Shown piece after piece: positions 44,381-54,428 of a stretch of DNA of 64,000 bases. The DNA comes from Gonatopus flavifemur. Its lineage: Eukaryota; Arthropoda; Insecta; Hymenoptera; Dryinidae. The position numbers and the translations under genes were made by a program. The stretch covers positions 44,804,001 to 44,868,000 of the forward strand of contig JAFFJZ010000004.1 in assembly GCA_018340375.1 (NCBI GenBank), written 5' to 3'. The notes under the pieces are model-generated. The model worked only from the letters and a program-made list of their open reading frames with translations, did not search any database and was not told the origin of the DNA. Position 1 is the first letter of the stretch; every line of letters starts with the position of its first letter.

Positions 44381-44632
44381 TAGCATAGAAATGTTCTCAC
44401 CACGCTACTGTCTATATTATAGTTATATTGATGTGGAGTACATGACACCCCTTTCCGTTTCTCACATTCAAACGGTTTTTGTCTTGTGTACTGAAGGGAG
44501 AGTATGATCCGTCTTATCAGGAGCTTGTATCGTACTGTATTTGAGATTGCTAATCGTGGTCCTTGTAAAATTGGACATAATATTGCACATAATATTGTTA
44601 GAATATTACTTACGGTTCACGAGTATCAATTC

Positions 44633-44844
44633 GCACTGAAAAAAACGTATGGCTCTCACAGCTCTACTATCTATGTGGTCTCGCTGTCAGGAGGTATAAG
44701 GATGCCAGTATAGCTCCAACAGCCGATAGATTGCTATGATAGCGACGCGTTTGGCTGTGGGAGCCATACTGGCATCTTTATACCTCCTGACAGCGAGAAC
44801 ACATGAATAGTAGAGCTGTGAGAGCCATACCTTTTTCTCAGTGC
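44633..44844. repeat. 212-bp MITE-like foldback
   Basis: Arms of ~85 bases: GCACTGAAAAAAACGTATGG at the left with CCATACCTTTTTCTCAGTGC at the right, and inner CTGTCAGGAGGTATAA / TTATACCTCCTGACAG. Close arm identity suggests it is recent. Confidence 0.82.
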
Positions 44845-45052
44845 GGTTCTTGTTCTTTAAGAGGATACCAGCGATTGCTTCGGACCTTTCTTTCTATCGT
44901 ATAAGTTTGTCTCTTCCAAAACAATGTGCCCAGATAGTGAACGCTGGCATGCGCTTAAGAGGATACGAGCGCATAGATGGCCCCATCTGATAGCATTTTT
45001 CCCAGACAGAAATACTCGAAATCAGACTTATGAAAAAGTTTGAAATTCTCAG

Positions 45053-45205
45053 CGATGAATCTTAAAAGGTTGATCTAGTTTGTACAGAGCCAGGATTGTG
45101 AATTTCGGAGGAAAATTTGTTCACCGGATGAGAAAATAACTTTCTTCCTCGAAATTCAGAATTCTGGCTGTGTACAGATCTAGATTGACCTTAAAAAATT
45201 CATCC
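45053..45205. repeat. 153-bp foldback
   Basis: GATGAATCTTAAAAGGTTGATCTAG at the left pairs with CTAGATTGACCTTAAAAAATTCATC at the right; inner blocks GTACAGAGCCAG / CTGGCTGTGTAC also pair. Confidence 0.72.
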
Positions 45206-45353
45206 CTGTGAATTTCCACACTTCTTCTCAAGTCCAGTTTCAAGTTTGTCCGAAAAATGGCACCAGATGAAGCTACCTATGCACTCGTATGCACCTAATG
45301 ATGTCATGAATCATCTCTCAGATCTGCCGCCTTGAAACCATGATTTACGTTAA

Positions 45354-45730
45354 TCTCCCAGACAACACAGAGAGGTCTCTGAATGTTTTGAAAACATACA
45401 GTTGGTTCTGTGTGTTCTCATCTCCGAGGAATGGGTTTTCCAAATGTTTCCAGCTAGACAAATTGCCTCTCGTGATCGCAAGCCACCAGGCATATGTGCG
45501 TGCATTTGTAGATCATTTGTATTACAAATTGTGAGCAGTCAGGTACTGAATCGCATATGTACTACATAAGGATGTCTTTAGCTGACATACGCATGCGCAT
45601 AAACATCATCGGAATCTCTTGTGAATTTGTGGTTAGGTACAAAGTACTGACGAGCAAGAGATTCTGAAAATGTTTCCCAGACAGCACAAAAAGCTCTCTG
45701 GAGGTTTTGAAAACATGCACTTAGTTCTGT
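45354..45730. repeat. Pair of ~65-bp direct repeats next to copia
   Basis: CCCAGACA(A/G)CACA...GTTTTGAAAACAT...TTCTGTGT occurs at about 45357-45417 and again at about 45676-45730. The second copy joins the truncated copia gag directly. Confidence 0.65.
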
Positions 45731-46988
45731 GTATTTTAAAATTCCAATTTTTGATGGCGAGAATTATTCCATGTGGAGGAAAAGGATCGCCATGTTTCTT
45801 AAAATGAAGAAAGTCGACGTTAATATAACGAGAGAGAAGACAGCTGCAGATAAAAGTGATTGGGATGAAGCAGATTTAAGATGTATTAATTGGATATACA
45901 GCTCCATTTCAGATAGACAACTGGAGTTTGTGTGTGAAGAGATAACTGCTTATGGAATTATGAAGAAACTTGATAGTTTGTATCTAAAGGAATCAACAGC
46001 TTTACAAATTGTGTATAGAAATAAGCTAGAAAAGCTAAGGTTAAAGGAGTACGATGATGCAGCTTCTTTCTTTGGAGGCTTTGAAAAGTGCGTGAACGAT
46101 TTAAAAAGTGCTGGTGCTAAAGTTAATGAAAAGGAGAAATTAAATTATATACTGAATACGTTGCCAGAGTCATTTAGTTATATTGGTGAATTGATAGATG
46201 CATTGCCAACATCAGATCAGACGGCAGATTATGTTAAAAATAAAATTCAAATGGCTGAATTAAAAAGTAATAAAAGTGATAATGTGAATAAAGCAAATGC
46301 TTTTTCATCAAATAAGACACAGTTACAGTGTTGTAAATGTGGAAAGTATGGACATATACAAAAGAACTGTGACCAAAGTCAAACAAGTCAAGGTCTAGAA
46401 CAAAGGCCGAATAGAGGCAGAGGCAAAGGAGCTTGGAGAGGCTATAGAGGAGCAAGAGGAAGAGGTACTTACAGAGGCGCACATAACTGTCTAGCTGGGC
46501 CCAGTAACAGTGATAACACGTGCCATTGGAGCGAGCAAGGTAGAGGAGATAACAACAGCGCGGCTTGGATAGCAACAGTAGAACGAGACTCGGCGACAGC
46601 GGCGGCATATAAAAGCGAATCAAAAGGTAAACAATGTGGTGTGATACATTGGATTTTGGACAGCGGTAGCTCTGATCATATAATGAACGACGATAGGTAT
46701 TTCGTGAGTTGTGAAACATTGTGTAATCCTATAAATGTTTACCTTGGGGATAATAAAATTGTTAAAGCTACTAAGGTCGGAAATATTATAACGTATTTTG
46801 ATGTTTTTGGAAAGCAAAGTGAAATTACAATGAAAAACGTTCTTTATGTTAAAGACATGAATTTAAATTTAATAAGTGTAAGCAAAATTACTGATAATGG
46901 TAAAGTAGTTTCGGAGAAAGATGTAGCTAAGATTTTCGATTTAAATAATAATTTAATGGCAGTAGCAAATAAGAAAAATGGTTTATAA
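45729..46988 (+). pseudogene. Copia gag and protease, N-terminally truncated
   Basis: 419 residues. The start codon is lost; homology begins at IPIFDGENYSMWRKRI, a few residues into a typical copia gag. The capsid region (UBN2 type) holds LDSLYLKESTALQIVYRNKL. A zinc knuckle CKCGKYGHIQKNC lies at residues 202-214, followed by an RG-rich stretch (residues ~228-251) suited to RNA binding. The aspartic protease motif HWILDSGSSDH has its Asp at about residue 311. A TAA (46986-46988) ends the frame, after which the polyprotein resumes in the same frame with KWHRSLGH. It is most simply a nonsense mutation; a natural gag-pol stop is possible but unusual for copia. Confidence 0.9.
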
Positions 46989-46994
46989 TATCAT

Positions 46995-49676
46995 ATGTCA
47001 AGTAAAATAAATCGAAATGATTTCATAGTTAATTATTCGAATAAAGATTCAAATGGGATGAATGATAAAGAAAAATGGCATAGATCATTAGGTCATGTTA
47101 ATTTTAAATATTTAGAAACTATGTGTAAGAATCAATTGTTAACAGGACTGCCAAATAAATTAGAAAGTAATTTTTTAAAGTGCAAAACGTGTATTCAAAA
47201 CAAAATGCACAATATACCGTTTAAAAATAATCGTTATAGAGCAAAAGAAATTTTAGAAATAGTACATACTGATGTGTGTGGGCCTTTTAATAATACGGGC
47301 AATGAGGGTGAGAAATACTTTATTCCTTTTATTGACGATTATAGTAAGATCGCGAGAGTTTATTCAATGAAGGAAAAATCAGAAGTGTGCCGTTGTATTA
47401 TCGATTATATTAATGAGTGTGAAAATATAACAGGCAAAAGAGTAAAATATTTAAGATGTGATAATGGAAAGGAATATTTAAATAAAAGCGTATTTGATTT
47501 CACTAAAAGTAGAGGTATTGTGATCTCACCGTGTCCCGTGTATGTACATGAATTGAATGGCGTTGCTGAACGATTTAATAGATCAATCATGGATATGGCG
47601 CGGTGTTTATTAGACGAGGCGCAGATTAGTAAAACGTATTGGCCGGAAATAGTTCAAGCGGCAACTTATTTGAAAAACAGAACTCTGACAAATACTATAG
47701 AAAAGAAAACTCCGTACGAGATATTTTTTGGTAGAAGACCAAATGTATGTAATTTAAAAATTTATGGTAGTAAGGTATTTGTTAGAAAACCTGAACAAAA
47801 GAGAAGTTCAAAATGGGATAAAAAGGCTGATCTGGGAATTTTAGTTGGTTACAGTGAAAATGGCTATAGAATTTTGATTAATAATAAAATAATTGTTGCT
47901 AGACATGTTAAAGTTATTGAAAATAATGAAAAATGCATAGGGTTTAATGATAATGACTCAGATGAAAATAGTAATTCTGAAATTGAAAAAGGTTTCGATA
48001 GTGAATCTGATGATGAAGTTTTTGCTAGTTTTATGAAAAACAAAACAGAAGAAGAAGAGGATAACCAACTTAAAATTCCTAGAAGGTCTGAACGAAAAAG
48101 AAGTAGCCCAGATCGTTATGGTGAATATAAAATTGAAAATAAAATTGTTGCAAATTATTGTAAAGTTGATACACCTGATACGTTTGAGGAGGCGATTCAA
48201 ATGAAAGAGAGTAAAAAATGGATAGAAGCAATGGACAAAGAAATAAAAAGTATTGAATCGAACAAAACATGGGAACTAGTGGAAAGAGATAATAAAAATG
48301 TAATCGATGTAAAATGGGTTTATAATAGAAAATCAAATGGTATTTATAAAGCGAGGTTAGTAGTAAGGGGGTTTCAACAAAGAGATGAAATAAATGATAT
48401 TTATGCGCCAGTAGCAAAGACGCAGACATTAAAAATACTACTTGCGTATTGTTGTAAAATGGGCTTTAATATAGAACAAATGGATGTCGAAACTGCCTTT
48501 TTAAATGGCTTTGTAAAATCTGAAGTGTATGTAAATCAACCGAAAGGCTATGAAGATGGAACGAATAGAGTATGTAAGTTAATAAAAGCGTTGTATGGTT
48601 TAAAGGAAAGTCCAAGAGCCTGGTATGAGTGTTTAGACGAGTATTTAATTAAGTCAGGTTTCACTAGAAATTATGTTGATAATTGTTTATACACTTTTAA
48701 TAGCAATGATGATGTCATTTATTTACTAATCTATGTAGATGATTTGTTGATATGCAGTAAAAATGAAAATTTAATTAAGGGTGTAAAACAAAAATTAGCA
48801 AAAAGGTTTAAGATGAAAGATCTTGGTAAAATTAAGGAATACTTAGGTATTAATATTGATTATGATGTGTCTCGTAAAATAATGAAATTATCCCGAAAAG
48901 AATATATTAACTCGTTAGCAGAAAAGTATGAAATTAAAGAAAGTAAAATGTACAATACACCTATGGAAGTAAATTTGAAGCTTGAAAGATCTGATGATTG
49001 TGTGAGAAATATTAAGTATAGAAATTTAATCGGTGCATTGTTATATATAAGTTCTGCTACGAGACCAGACATTAGCTTTGCGGTAAATTATTTGAGTCGT
49101 TTTCAGAATTGTTACGATAATACTCATTTCAAATATGTATTACGAATCTTAAAATATTTATATGTAACAAAAGAGTTAAGTTTAACTTATAGCGGAAACT
49201 CAAAAGGAGAAGTACTTGATTGTTATGTTGATGCTGATTGGGCTGGCGATAAAGTAGATAGAAAATCGACAACGGGTTTTGTTATAAGATTGTTTGGAAA
49301 TGTAGTATTTTGGAAGTCAAGAAAACAAAAATCAGTGACAAAAGCATCAACATTCGCTGAATATGTTGCGTTATCCGAGGCGGTAACAGAATTTAACTTA
49401 ATCGTTGAATTGTTAAAGACATTTAAGATGAGGTATAAAAAACCTGTAAAAATTTATGAAGATAATACAGGAGCAATAAGTATAGCTAAACATGGTAATT
49501 TTACAAAAAATTCGAAGCACATAGAGGTGCATTATTACTTTGTTCATGAAAGTGTTAATAAAGGAAAAATAGAAATTGTAAAAGTAAACACAAATGATAA
49601 TATTGCGGATATATTTACGAAGTCGTTGAATAGAAATAAACACGAACAATTTAGTAAAATGCTATGCTTATTATAA
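46995..49676 (+). CDS. Copia pol: integrase, reverse transcriptase, RNase H (open frame)
   Basis: 893 residues without interruption. A pre-integrase zinc region comes first (WHRSLGHVNFKYL...CKTCIQNK). The integrase triad is HTDVCGPF (Asp 93), LRCDNGKEY (Asp 156) and ELNGVAERFNR (Glu 192), giving the D-D35-E spacing of active integrases. The RT has ARLVVRGFQQ, MDVETAFLNGFVKSEVY and IYVDDLLICSKN (near residue 580). The RNase H has CYVDADWAGD (near residue 745), then KSTTGFV and IYEDNTGAISIA. All catalytic residues I can check are present, so decay is slight. Being 5'-truncated, without a promoter LTR, it cannot be expressed autonomously from its own 5' LTR. Confidence 0.93.
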   Translation: MSSKINRNDFIVNYSNKDSNGMNDKEKWHRSLGHVNFKYLETMCKNQLLTGLPNKLESNFLKCKTCIQNKMHNIPFKNNRYRAKEILEIVHTDVCGPFNNTGNEGEKYFIPFIDDYSKIARVYSMKEKSEVCRCIIDYINECENITGKRVKYLRCDNGKEYLNKSVFDFTKSRGIVISPCPVYVHELNGVAERFNRSIMDMARCLLDEAQISKTYWPEIVQAATYLKNRTLTNTIEKKTPYEIFFGRRPNVCNLKIYGSKVFVRKPEQKRSSKWDKKADLGILVGYSENGYRILINNKIIVARHVKVIENNEKCIGFNDNDSDENSNSEIEKGFDSESDDEVFASFMKNKTEEEEDNQLKIPRRSERKRSSPDRYGEYKIENKIVANYCKVDTPDTFEEAIQMKESKKWIEAMDKEIKSIESNKTWELVERDNKNVIDVKWVYNRKSNGIYKARLVVRGFQQRDEINDIYAPVAKTQTLKILLAYCCKMGFNIEQMDVETAFLNGFVKSEVYVNQPKGYEDGTNRVCKLIKALYGLKESPRAWYECLDEYLIKSGFTRNYVDNCLYTFNSNDDVIYLLIYVDDLLICSKNENLIKGVKQKLAKRFKMKDLGKIKEYLGINIDYDVSRKIMKLSRKEYINSLAEKYEIKESKMYNTPMEVNLKLERSDDCVRNIKYRNLIGALLYISSATRPDISFAVNYLSRFQNCYDNTHFKYVLRILKYLYVTKELSLTYSGNSKGEVLDCYVDADWAGDKVDRKSTTGFVIRLFGNVVFWKSRKQKSVTKASTFAEYVALSEAVTEFNLIVELLKTFKMRYKKPVKIYEDNTGAISIAKHGNFTKNSKHIEVHYYFVHESVNKGKIEIVKVNTNDNIADIFTKSLNRNKHEQFSKMLCLL

Positions 49677-49831
49677 GTTATAATGTATCGTAATTGCTAA
49701 ATCGATTATTTAATTTAAAAATATGTAAAATTTTGGAAATAAGAATATGGAAAAATATTGATATGATTAATTGATATATGTAATTTGAATGGCTGATTGT
49801 ATAATTGAAATAGCGCAAATGTAAGGAGGCG

Positions 49832-50108
49832 TGTTAAGAATACATGTACATTAGCGCTATAATAGGTTGAGAGACACTATCACGAATGATAGACACGGTC
49901 GTGTAAGTTTGAGCGCTCTCATATGTATGAGTGAGTGGTATAGAGAGGGAACTCACCTCAGCGTTAGTGAGAGTCGTGTAAGCGCTGCTGCGGTAGTCTA
50001 GATCGTGCCGTCGCACAGCACACGCACTTTACATTTATGTATATCGTTTACTTTATTATTAAACTTACTTATTAATAAACACTTGATAGTGTAGTTTATT
50101 TAACCACA
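49832..50108 (+). repeat. Copia 3' LTR
   Basis: Runs from TGTTAAGAATACATG to ...TTTAACCACA, preceded by the polypurine tract GTAAGGAGGCG and containing AATAAA-like signals (TTAATAAACA) near its end. Flank to the right is LINE sequence. Confidence 0.8.
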
Positions 50109-51900
50109 CCTTTCCACAATTCAACAGTTCTATTATCTCTTCCGTTTTTATCAATTGTCGTCCTAGAGAGTTTCTATCGCTTCTAGATTTCATCTGTCCG
50201 AAAAATCTTTGATTAATCCTATGTGTTTCATCTATTTTTCCTAAATGCAATCTTATTTCTATTTCCTGACATTTCTCTTCTAACCACTGTTCTTTTCCTT
50301 TCCTTGATTCTCTTATTATTTTATTTCTCAATGATTTGTATCGTTGCTGGCCTTCTTGGCTATCATTATTCTTGTATTTTCTTCTTTCATATATCAATTC
50401 TGAAATTTCTCCCGTTATCCATGGGTTTCAAGGTTCTACCCTATTATTCTTCAAAATCTTATCCGCACATTCTCCTATATTCCCCTTCATCTTCGTCCAT
50501 CTCCTCTCTATTCCCAAGTCTTTCTCTGTTTGATCCCCCAATTTTTCATCCAACATTTCCTCGAATGCCTCATGTATTTGTTTTTGCTTGAGGTTCTTCA
50601 TATTTCATCTTTTCTGCATTTTCCTTTTCTTCTCCAAAGATTTGAATTTCAGAGAACATTTCATCATCAACATATTATGATCACTATCTACATCCGCGCC
50701 TGGATAAGTTCCACAGCTTTTCACTTGGTTTCTAAATCTCTGTTTTCCTAATATGTAATCAATTTGGTATCTTGCTGTATCTCCTAGCATTTTCCAAGTA
50801 CCCGGGAAAAAATAATTCATATATGGTCGTACATGAGCGTATATGAATCATATATGAACATATATGAAATGCATATGAACATATATGAACATATATGAGC
50901 ATATATGGATTTTGGCCATATATGATCATGTATGAATGAGACTGTATATGGCCATATGTGATCATATCCAATCATACATTATCATATACATCCATATATG
51001 GACAAAAAATGTCACAATTTTACATGGAATGTGATGAAAAACCAAAGGAGAGAGAAGTGAGATCAATGCTGATAGATTCCTCACTTTCATATATGACCAT
51101 ATATGAACATATATGGCCAAAATCCATATATGCTCATATATGAATGCATATATGAATCCATATATGGGTCCATATATGGAATTTTTTTTCCCCGGGTATA
51201 GATTCTTCTTGGGTGATTTTTGAATAATGTGCTGATAATAACCATTTTATGGCTCCCACAGAATCCGATTAAACGTTGTCCTCTCTCATTTCTCTTTCCT
51301 AACGCAAAATCTCCTATTATGTTGCCCTCTTTCCTTTGCCCTACTACCGCATTCCAGTTGCCTATGATCATTGAATTTTCTTCTCCCTTGCCATATTCTA
51401 TCACTACTTTTATTCCATCGTTCCTTTTTTCCGATATCTTCTTCTGAGTACGCAGATGTGCGCATGTATACTTGAACTATAGCAGTATCTACCATTTTTG
51501 TTGTAACTCTAACCATCATCACGCCTTCGCTATGTTGCAAATAATTTTCTATGCTATTCCCTGCCTTCTCATGCATTATAATTCCCACACCTGCTTGACC
51601 ATTCTCCAATCCTGCATGAATGATTCTATGACCTCACTCCAGAAATCCCCTTCTTGCGGCCATCTCATTTCGATAATTCCCGTTACATCGATACCTAACC
51701 TATTCATTTCTAATTTCAAATTTCCTAATTTCCCTGTTTGTCTCAGTGATCTAACATAACACGCTCCGACTCGAAGAATGTTCTCTTTTTCCCCTATCTT
51801 CTTTGGTCTTCTACAATATCTTGTTTGATGAAGCTCTCTCGAGCAGCCTCCACCCGGAGATCCGAACGGGAGGCTATTTCACCTCCGGAATATTTGACTC
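50109..51900 (-). pseudogene. LINE endonuclease (EEP/APE type) and linker, 3'-truncated
   Basis: Read on the minus strand from a GC-rich leader near 51843-51890. Endonuclease parts appear in order across frames: RVGACYVRSL and TGIIEMRWPQEG, AGVGIIMHEKAGNS, MIIGNWNAVVG, FALGKRNERGQRL...FCGSHKMVI, then after an inserted MITE TARYQIDYILGKQRF and DSDHNMLMM (the S-D-H catalytic box). A coiled, charged linker follows (RRKYKNNDSQEGQQRYKSLRNK...GKEQWLEEKCQEIE). The RT that should follow is missing because the copia LTR junction cuts the sequence at 50108. The endonuclease would nick target DNA. Several frameshifts make it dead. Proteins of this type are often annotated as craniofacial-development-like because of a shared endonuclease fold; the clade is not determined. 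Confidence 0.8.
50801..51196. mobile_element. 396-bp MITE built of CATATATG words, inside the LINE
   Basis: Ends CCCGGGAAAAAATAATTC and complement, flanked by TA (50799-50800 and 51197-51198). The interior is dominated by the self-complementary word CATATATG and near variants (ATATATGAACATATATG and similar), giving many alternative hairpins. It splits the LINE endonuclease just before TWKMLGDTARYQ. Non-coding. Confidence 0.88.
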
Positions 51901-52858
51901 GAGAGAAAGCCATCACGTTGTGTTTGCTTTTCCTTCACAAAATTGAAATTTCAAAATTCTAGGTTTGGAGAAAGATTCCATTCCCTCGGGAATATCAAAA
52001 GATATCGAAGGGAGGTAGTTTTCCCTTGCTTCCCCTCCGTTTTTCTCAATGTTCCTGGCGTTGGGATGATTTAGTTCCTCTCAGTTTGTGTTCTCCCTTC
52101 CAAGTAGTTTATTCCACCCGAACAAGAGACCCAAATCTGAGATACTTATCCTCCCTACCACGTAAATGAAGCAGATACTACCAAGGATGGATAAAAAGGA
52201 TATCAAGGGAAGGTATCAAGAATATCCCCCTGGGGGACCCGCAATCATCCCACGCAGAGACCTCCATCATATAATCGTTTAATATGTTAGACGCACATAT
52301 TTGTCCACAAGCATGTCAACTCATTTTTGTAGCGAATGTCAATTCTTCCAGTGAATAATTAGTTCGAATTTTCCTTGTCTCCCTTCACTTTGATCTGTAA
52401 CTCGATGATGTAAAATCGGAAGGAGGGCGACCATTTTTCGGATGGTGTGATGCCTTGCACATTGGTTCAGTAACAGGAAATCATACTGATATATCAAGCC
52501 AATCTTTGTTATTTGCGAGAAATCTTTCTTGAATCCCACTTACGTTTCGATATTCCAATCTCATTTTAATAAATGATGTTGAGAGTGGTTTCCTCAAGGC
52601 TCTATCCACTTCCATTTCCTGTGCATTTCTTTGTAACGAATATGTTTCAAAAACCACAATCATATCTTCAAGAAGCAGGTTCAATCTATTCTTTATCGCC
52701 AAAAAAATGTCTCTTCTAGGAACAACAAATTGTTCATCCTGCGCAGCTGATGAAGTTCATTTGTATGTATTCTTTTACATATGAATGATATTTATTGAAA
52801 CATCAATATGGAAAATTCATAATCATGGAACATCTTCAAAATACTGATATTGAAACTA
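51901..52858. other. No gene recognised
   Basis: Short frames only; no repeat structure noticed. Confidence 0.45.
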
Positions 52859-53194
52859 CCCACACAGCAGTCGTTGCCTGAAAGATATCCCGAGCAATAA
52901 TTGAGAGAAATGCAAGAAGTCTCATGCAACATGAATAGACATCTTTTAGAGGTCTTAAACTGTTCTTACTTCCAAAAGATATCTTCAAGAAAGTTTTCAG
53001 GAACCTTTTAGAATTTTCTAAAAGACATCTTCTAGGAATTTCTAAAAGTCTTCTGAAAACGTTCTTGAAGATATCTTTGAGAAGTAAGAACAGTTTAAGA
53101 CTTCTAAAAGATGTCTTCTCATGTTGCATAAGACTTCTTACATTGCTCTTGATCATTTCTGAAGTCATCTTCAAGACAACGAGTGCTTTGTGGG
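52859..53194. mobile_element. 336-bp TA-flanked MITE
   Basis: CCCACACAGCAGTCGTTG at the left, CAACGAGTGCTTTGTGGG at the right, TA on both sides. Arms of ~150 bp share AACTGTTCTTACTT / AAGTAAGAACAGTT and GAAGATATCTT-type blocks. The mirror-image reading frames inside are palindrome artefacts. Confidence 0.86.
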
Positions 53195-54428
53195 TATTGT
53201 ATTCATCTACATTTCTTCGTATGAAAATATGCATGAATAGAATGTACTCCATTGCATTGATGAAATTATCTGTAAATGTATCACGAATTTTCATAATTTG
53301 TTATTTTACATAAATTTTACTCTCCTGATACATGTTATGAAACGCGGAGCAGATATGAGCAGCTAATTGTATCCAAATTTAGGCTGAATATCTACAAAAT
53401 GAAAACGAGTGAAGAATGAGCCCGAGTAGAAATGTGAATCGACCCATTATTGGCCCCGTTCAGGCCCTGGTAAGGGAGGTCTGGGCCCGGATAGAGCCCG
53501 GACAGGGCCACTTTTGTATCGGGGGAATTTCTACCTGGGAGGTGGAATCCCTTGGAATTCGTAACTTTTACGATACTTTTCTTCAATCAGGAAAAATGTA
53601 TTCACGTTGAACTTTCATTACGTGTTGATGATTAATAGGTTATATTGAAAAACCAAGTTATCCGTGAAAACATACACAGTTATTCCACTTACCTCCAAGA
53701 ATCGATGCCATTTTACAGTATATCAATCCGTTATGCATTGAGCGAACACTACTATTTTGAAAATACTGAATATTTGACGTACACTAAAAGTGGTATATGA
53801 TTCGCATAGAAAGGTGAGGTATGAAACGGTTCATTAGCTGCGACAGAAATGCAAAATCGTTTCCAATGTTGATAATCGATACTTGGAACATTTCTGTTGC
53901 CATCCTAATAATGAAAAGTCATTAATTCGATCATCTCTTCCGCAGGTTTTGGCTAGCGCTTTTCAATATTCGCCCGACTGTGCATCTCTTCTACACACCG
54001 AGAAAACTTCGTAGTTGTCATGACCAGAAATTCCGTGAAATAAAACCTCAAATACAAAATTCAATTGTCTCAACCAAATATCAGTTCATTCAACTGAAAA
54101 TTCTTGTTGAAACAAACATTATTCCAATTGGGAATCAGGAATTTAGTATTCACGGCCGCCCACAGATCGCGTTTCTTGATCGATTCGGATGGATTCATTT
54201 TTAAAGCACTCAGGATCAAATCCTCAAGAGAACTGTCAACGTCGATTTTGTAATTTTTGTAATGTGAGGGTAAGTGAACAAATATAATAGTTTCGAAAAA
54301 TCTTCAATTTCAGGTATTTGGGTATATCAGGCTTGATGGCGACAATCAGAACTTCATGTACGCACGAAGTGAGAGGCTTATGCACAATAAATGAATGAAA
54401 TTGATGCCGATATACCTTTGAAACTTAC
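53195..54428. other. No gene recognised
   Basis: Includes a short GC-rich patch (53420-53545) with GGGCCCGGA/CCCGGACAGGGCC words in an AT-rich surround; function unknown. Confidence 0.45.

Larger units (their letters stand above)
44381..45728. other. No gene; three short repeat features
   Basis: Contains the foldbacks at 44633-44844 and 45053-45205 and a pair of direct repeats (45354-45420, 45675-45730). No gag follows the gypsy primer-binding site. Confidence 0.5.
45729..50108 (+). mobile_element. Ty1/copia retrotransposon, 5'-truncated, 3' LTR present
   Basis: Gag-protease and integrase-RT-RNase H lie in copia order in a single frame, followed by a purine-rich tract (GTAAGGAGGCG) and a 277-bp LTR. 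No 5' LTR exists upstream: the gag frame begins inside the conserved FDGENYSMW region, directly after a short repeat. The right edge lies inside a LINE endonuclease sequence. Apart from one TAA between the two long frames the polyprotein is open. Confidence 0.9.

Noticed and set aside
52836..53313. 152- and 82-codon frames over 52.8-53.3 kb
   Set aside because: They lie over a TA-flanked MITE and simply read its two arms.
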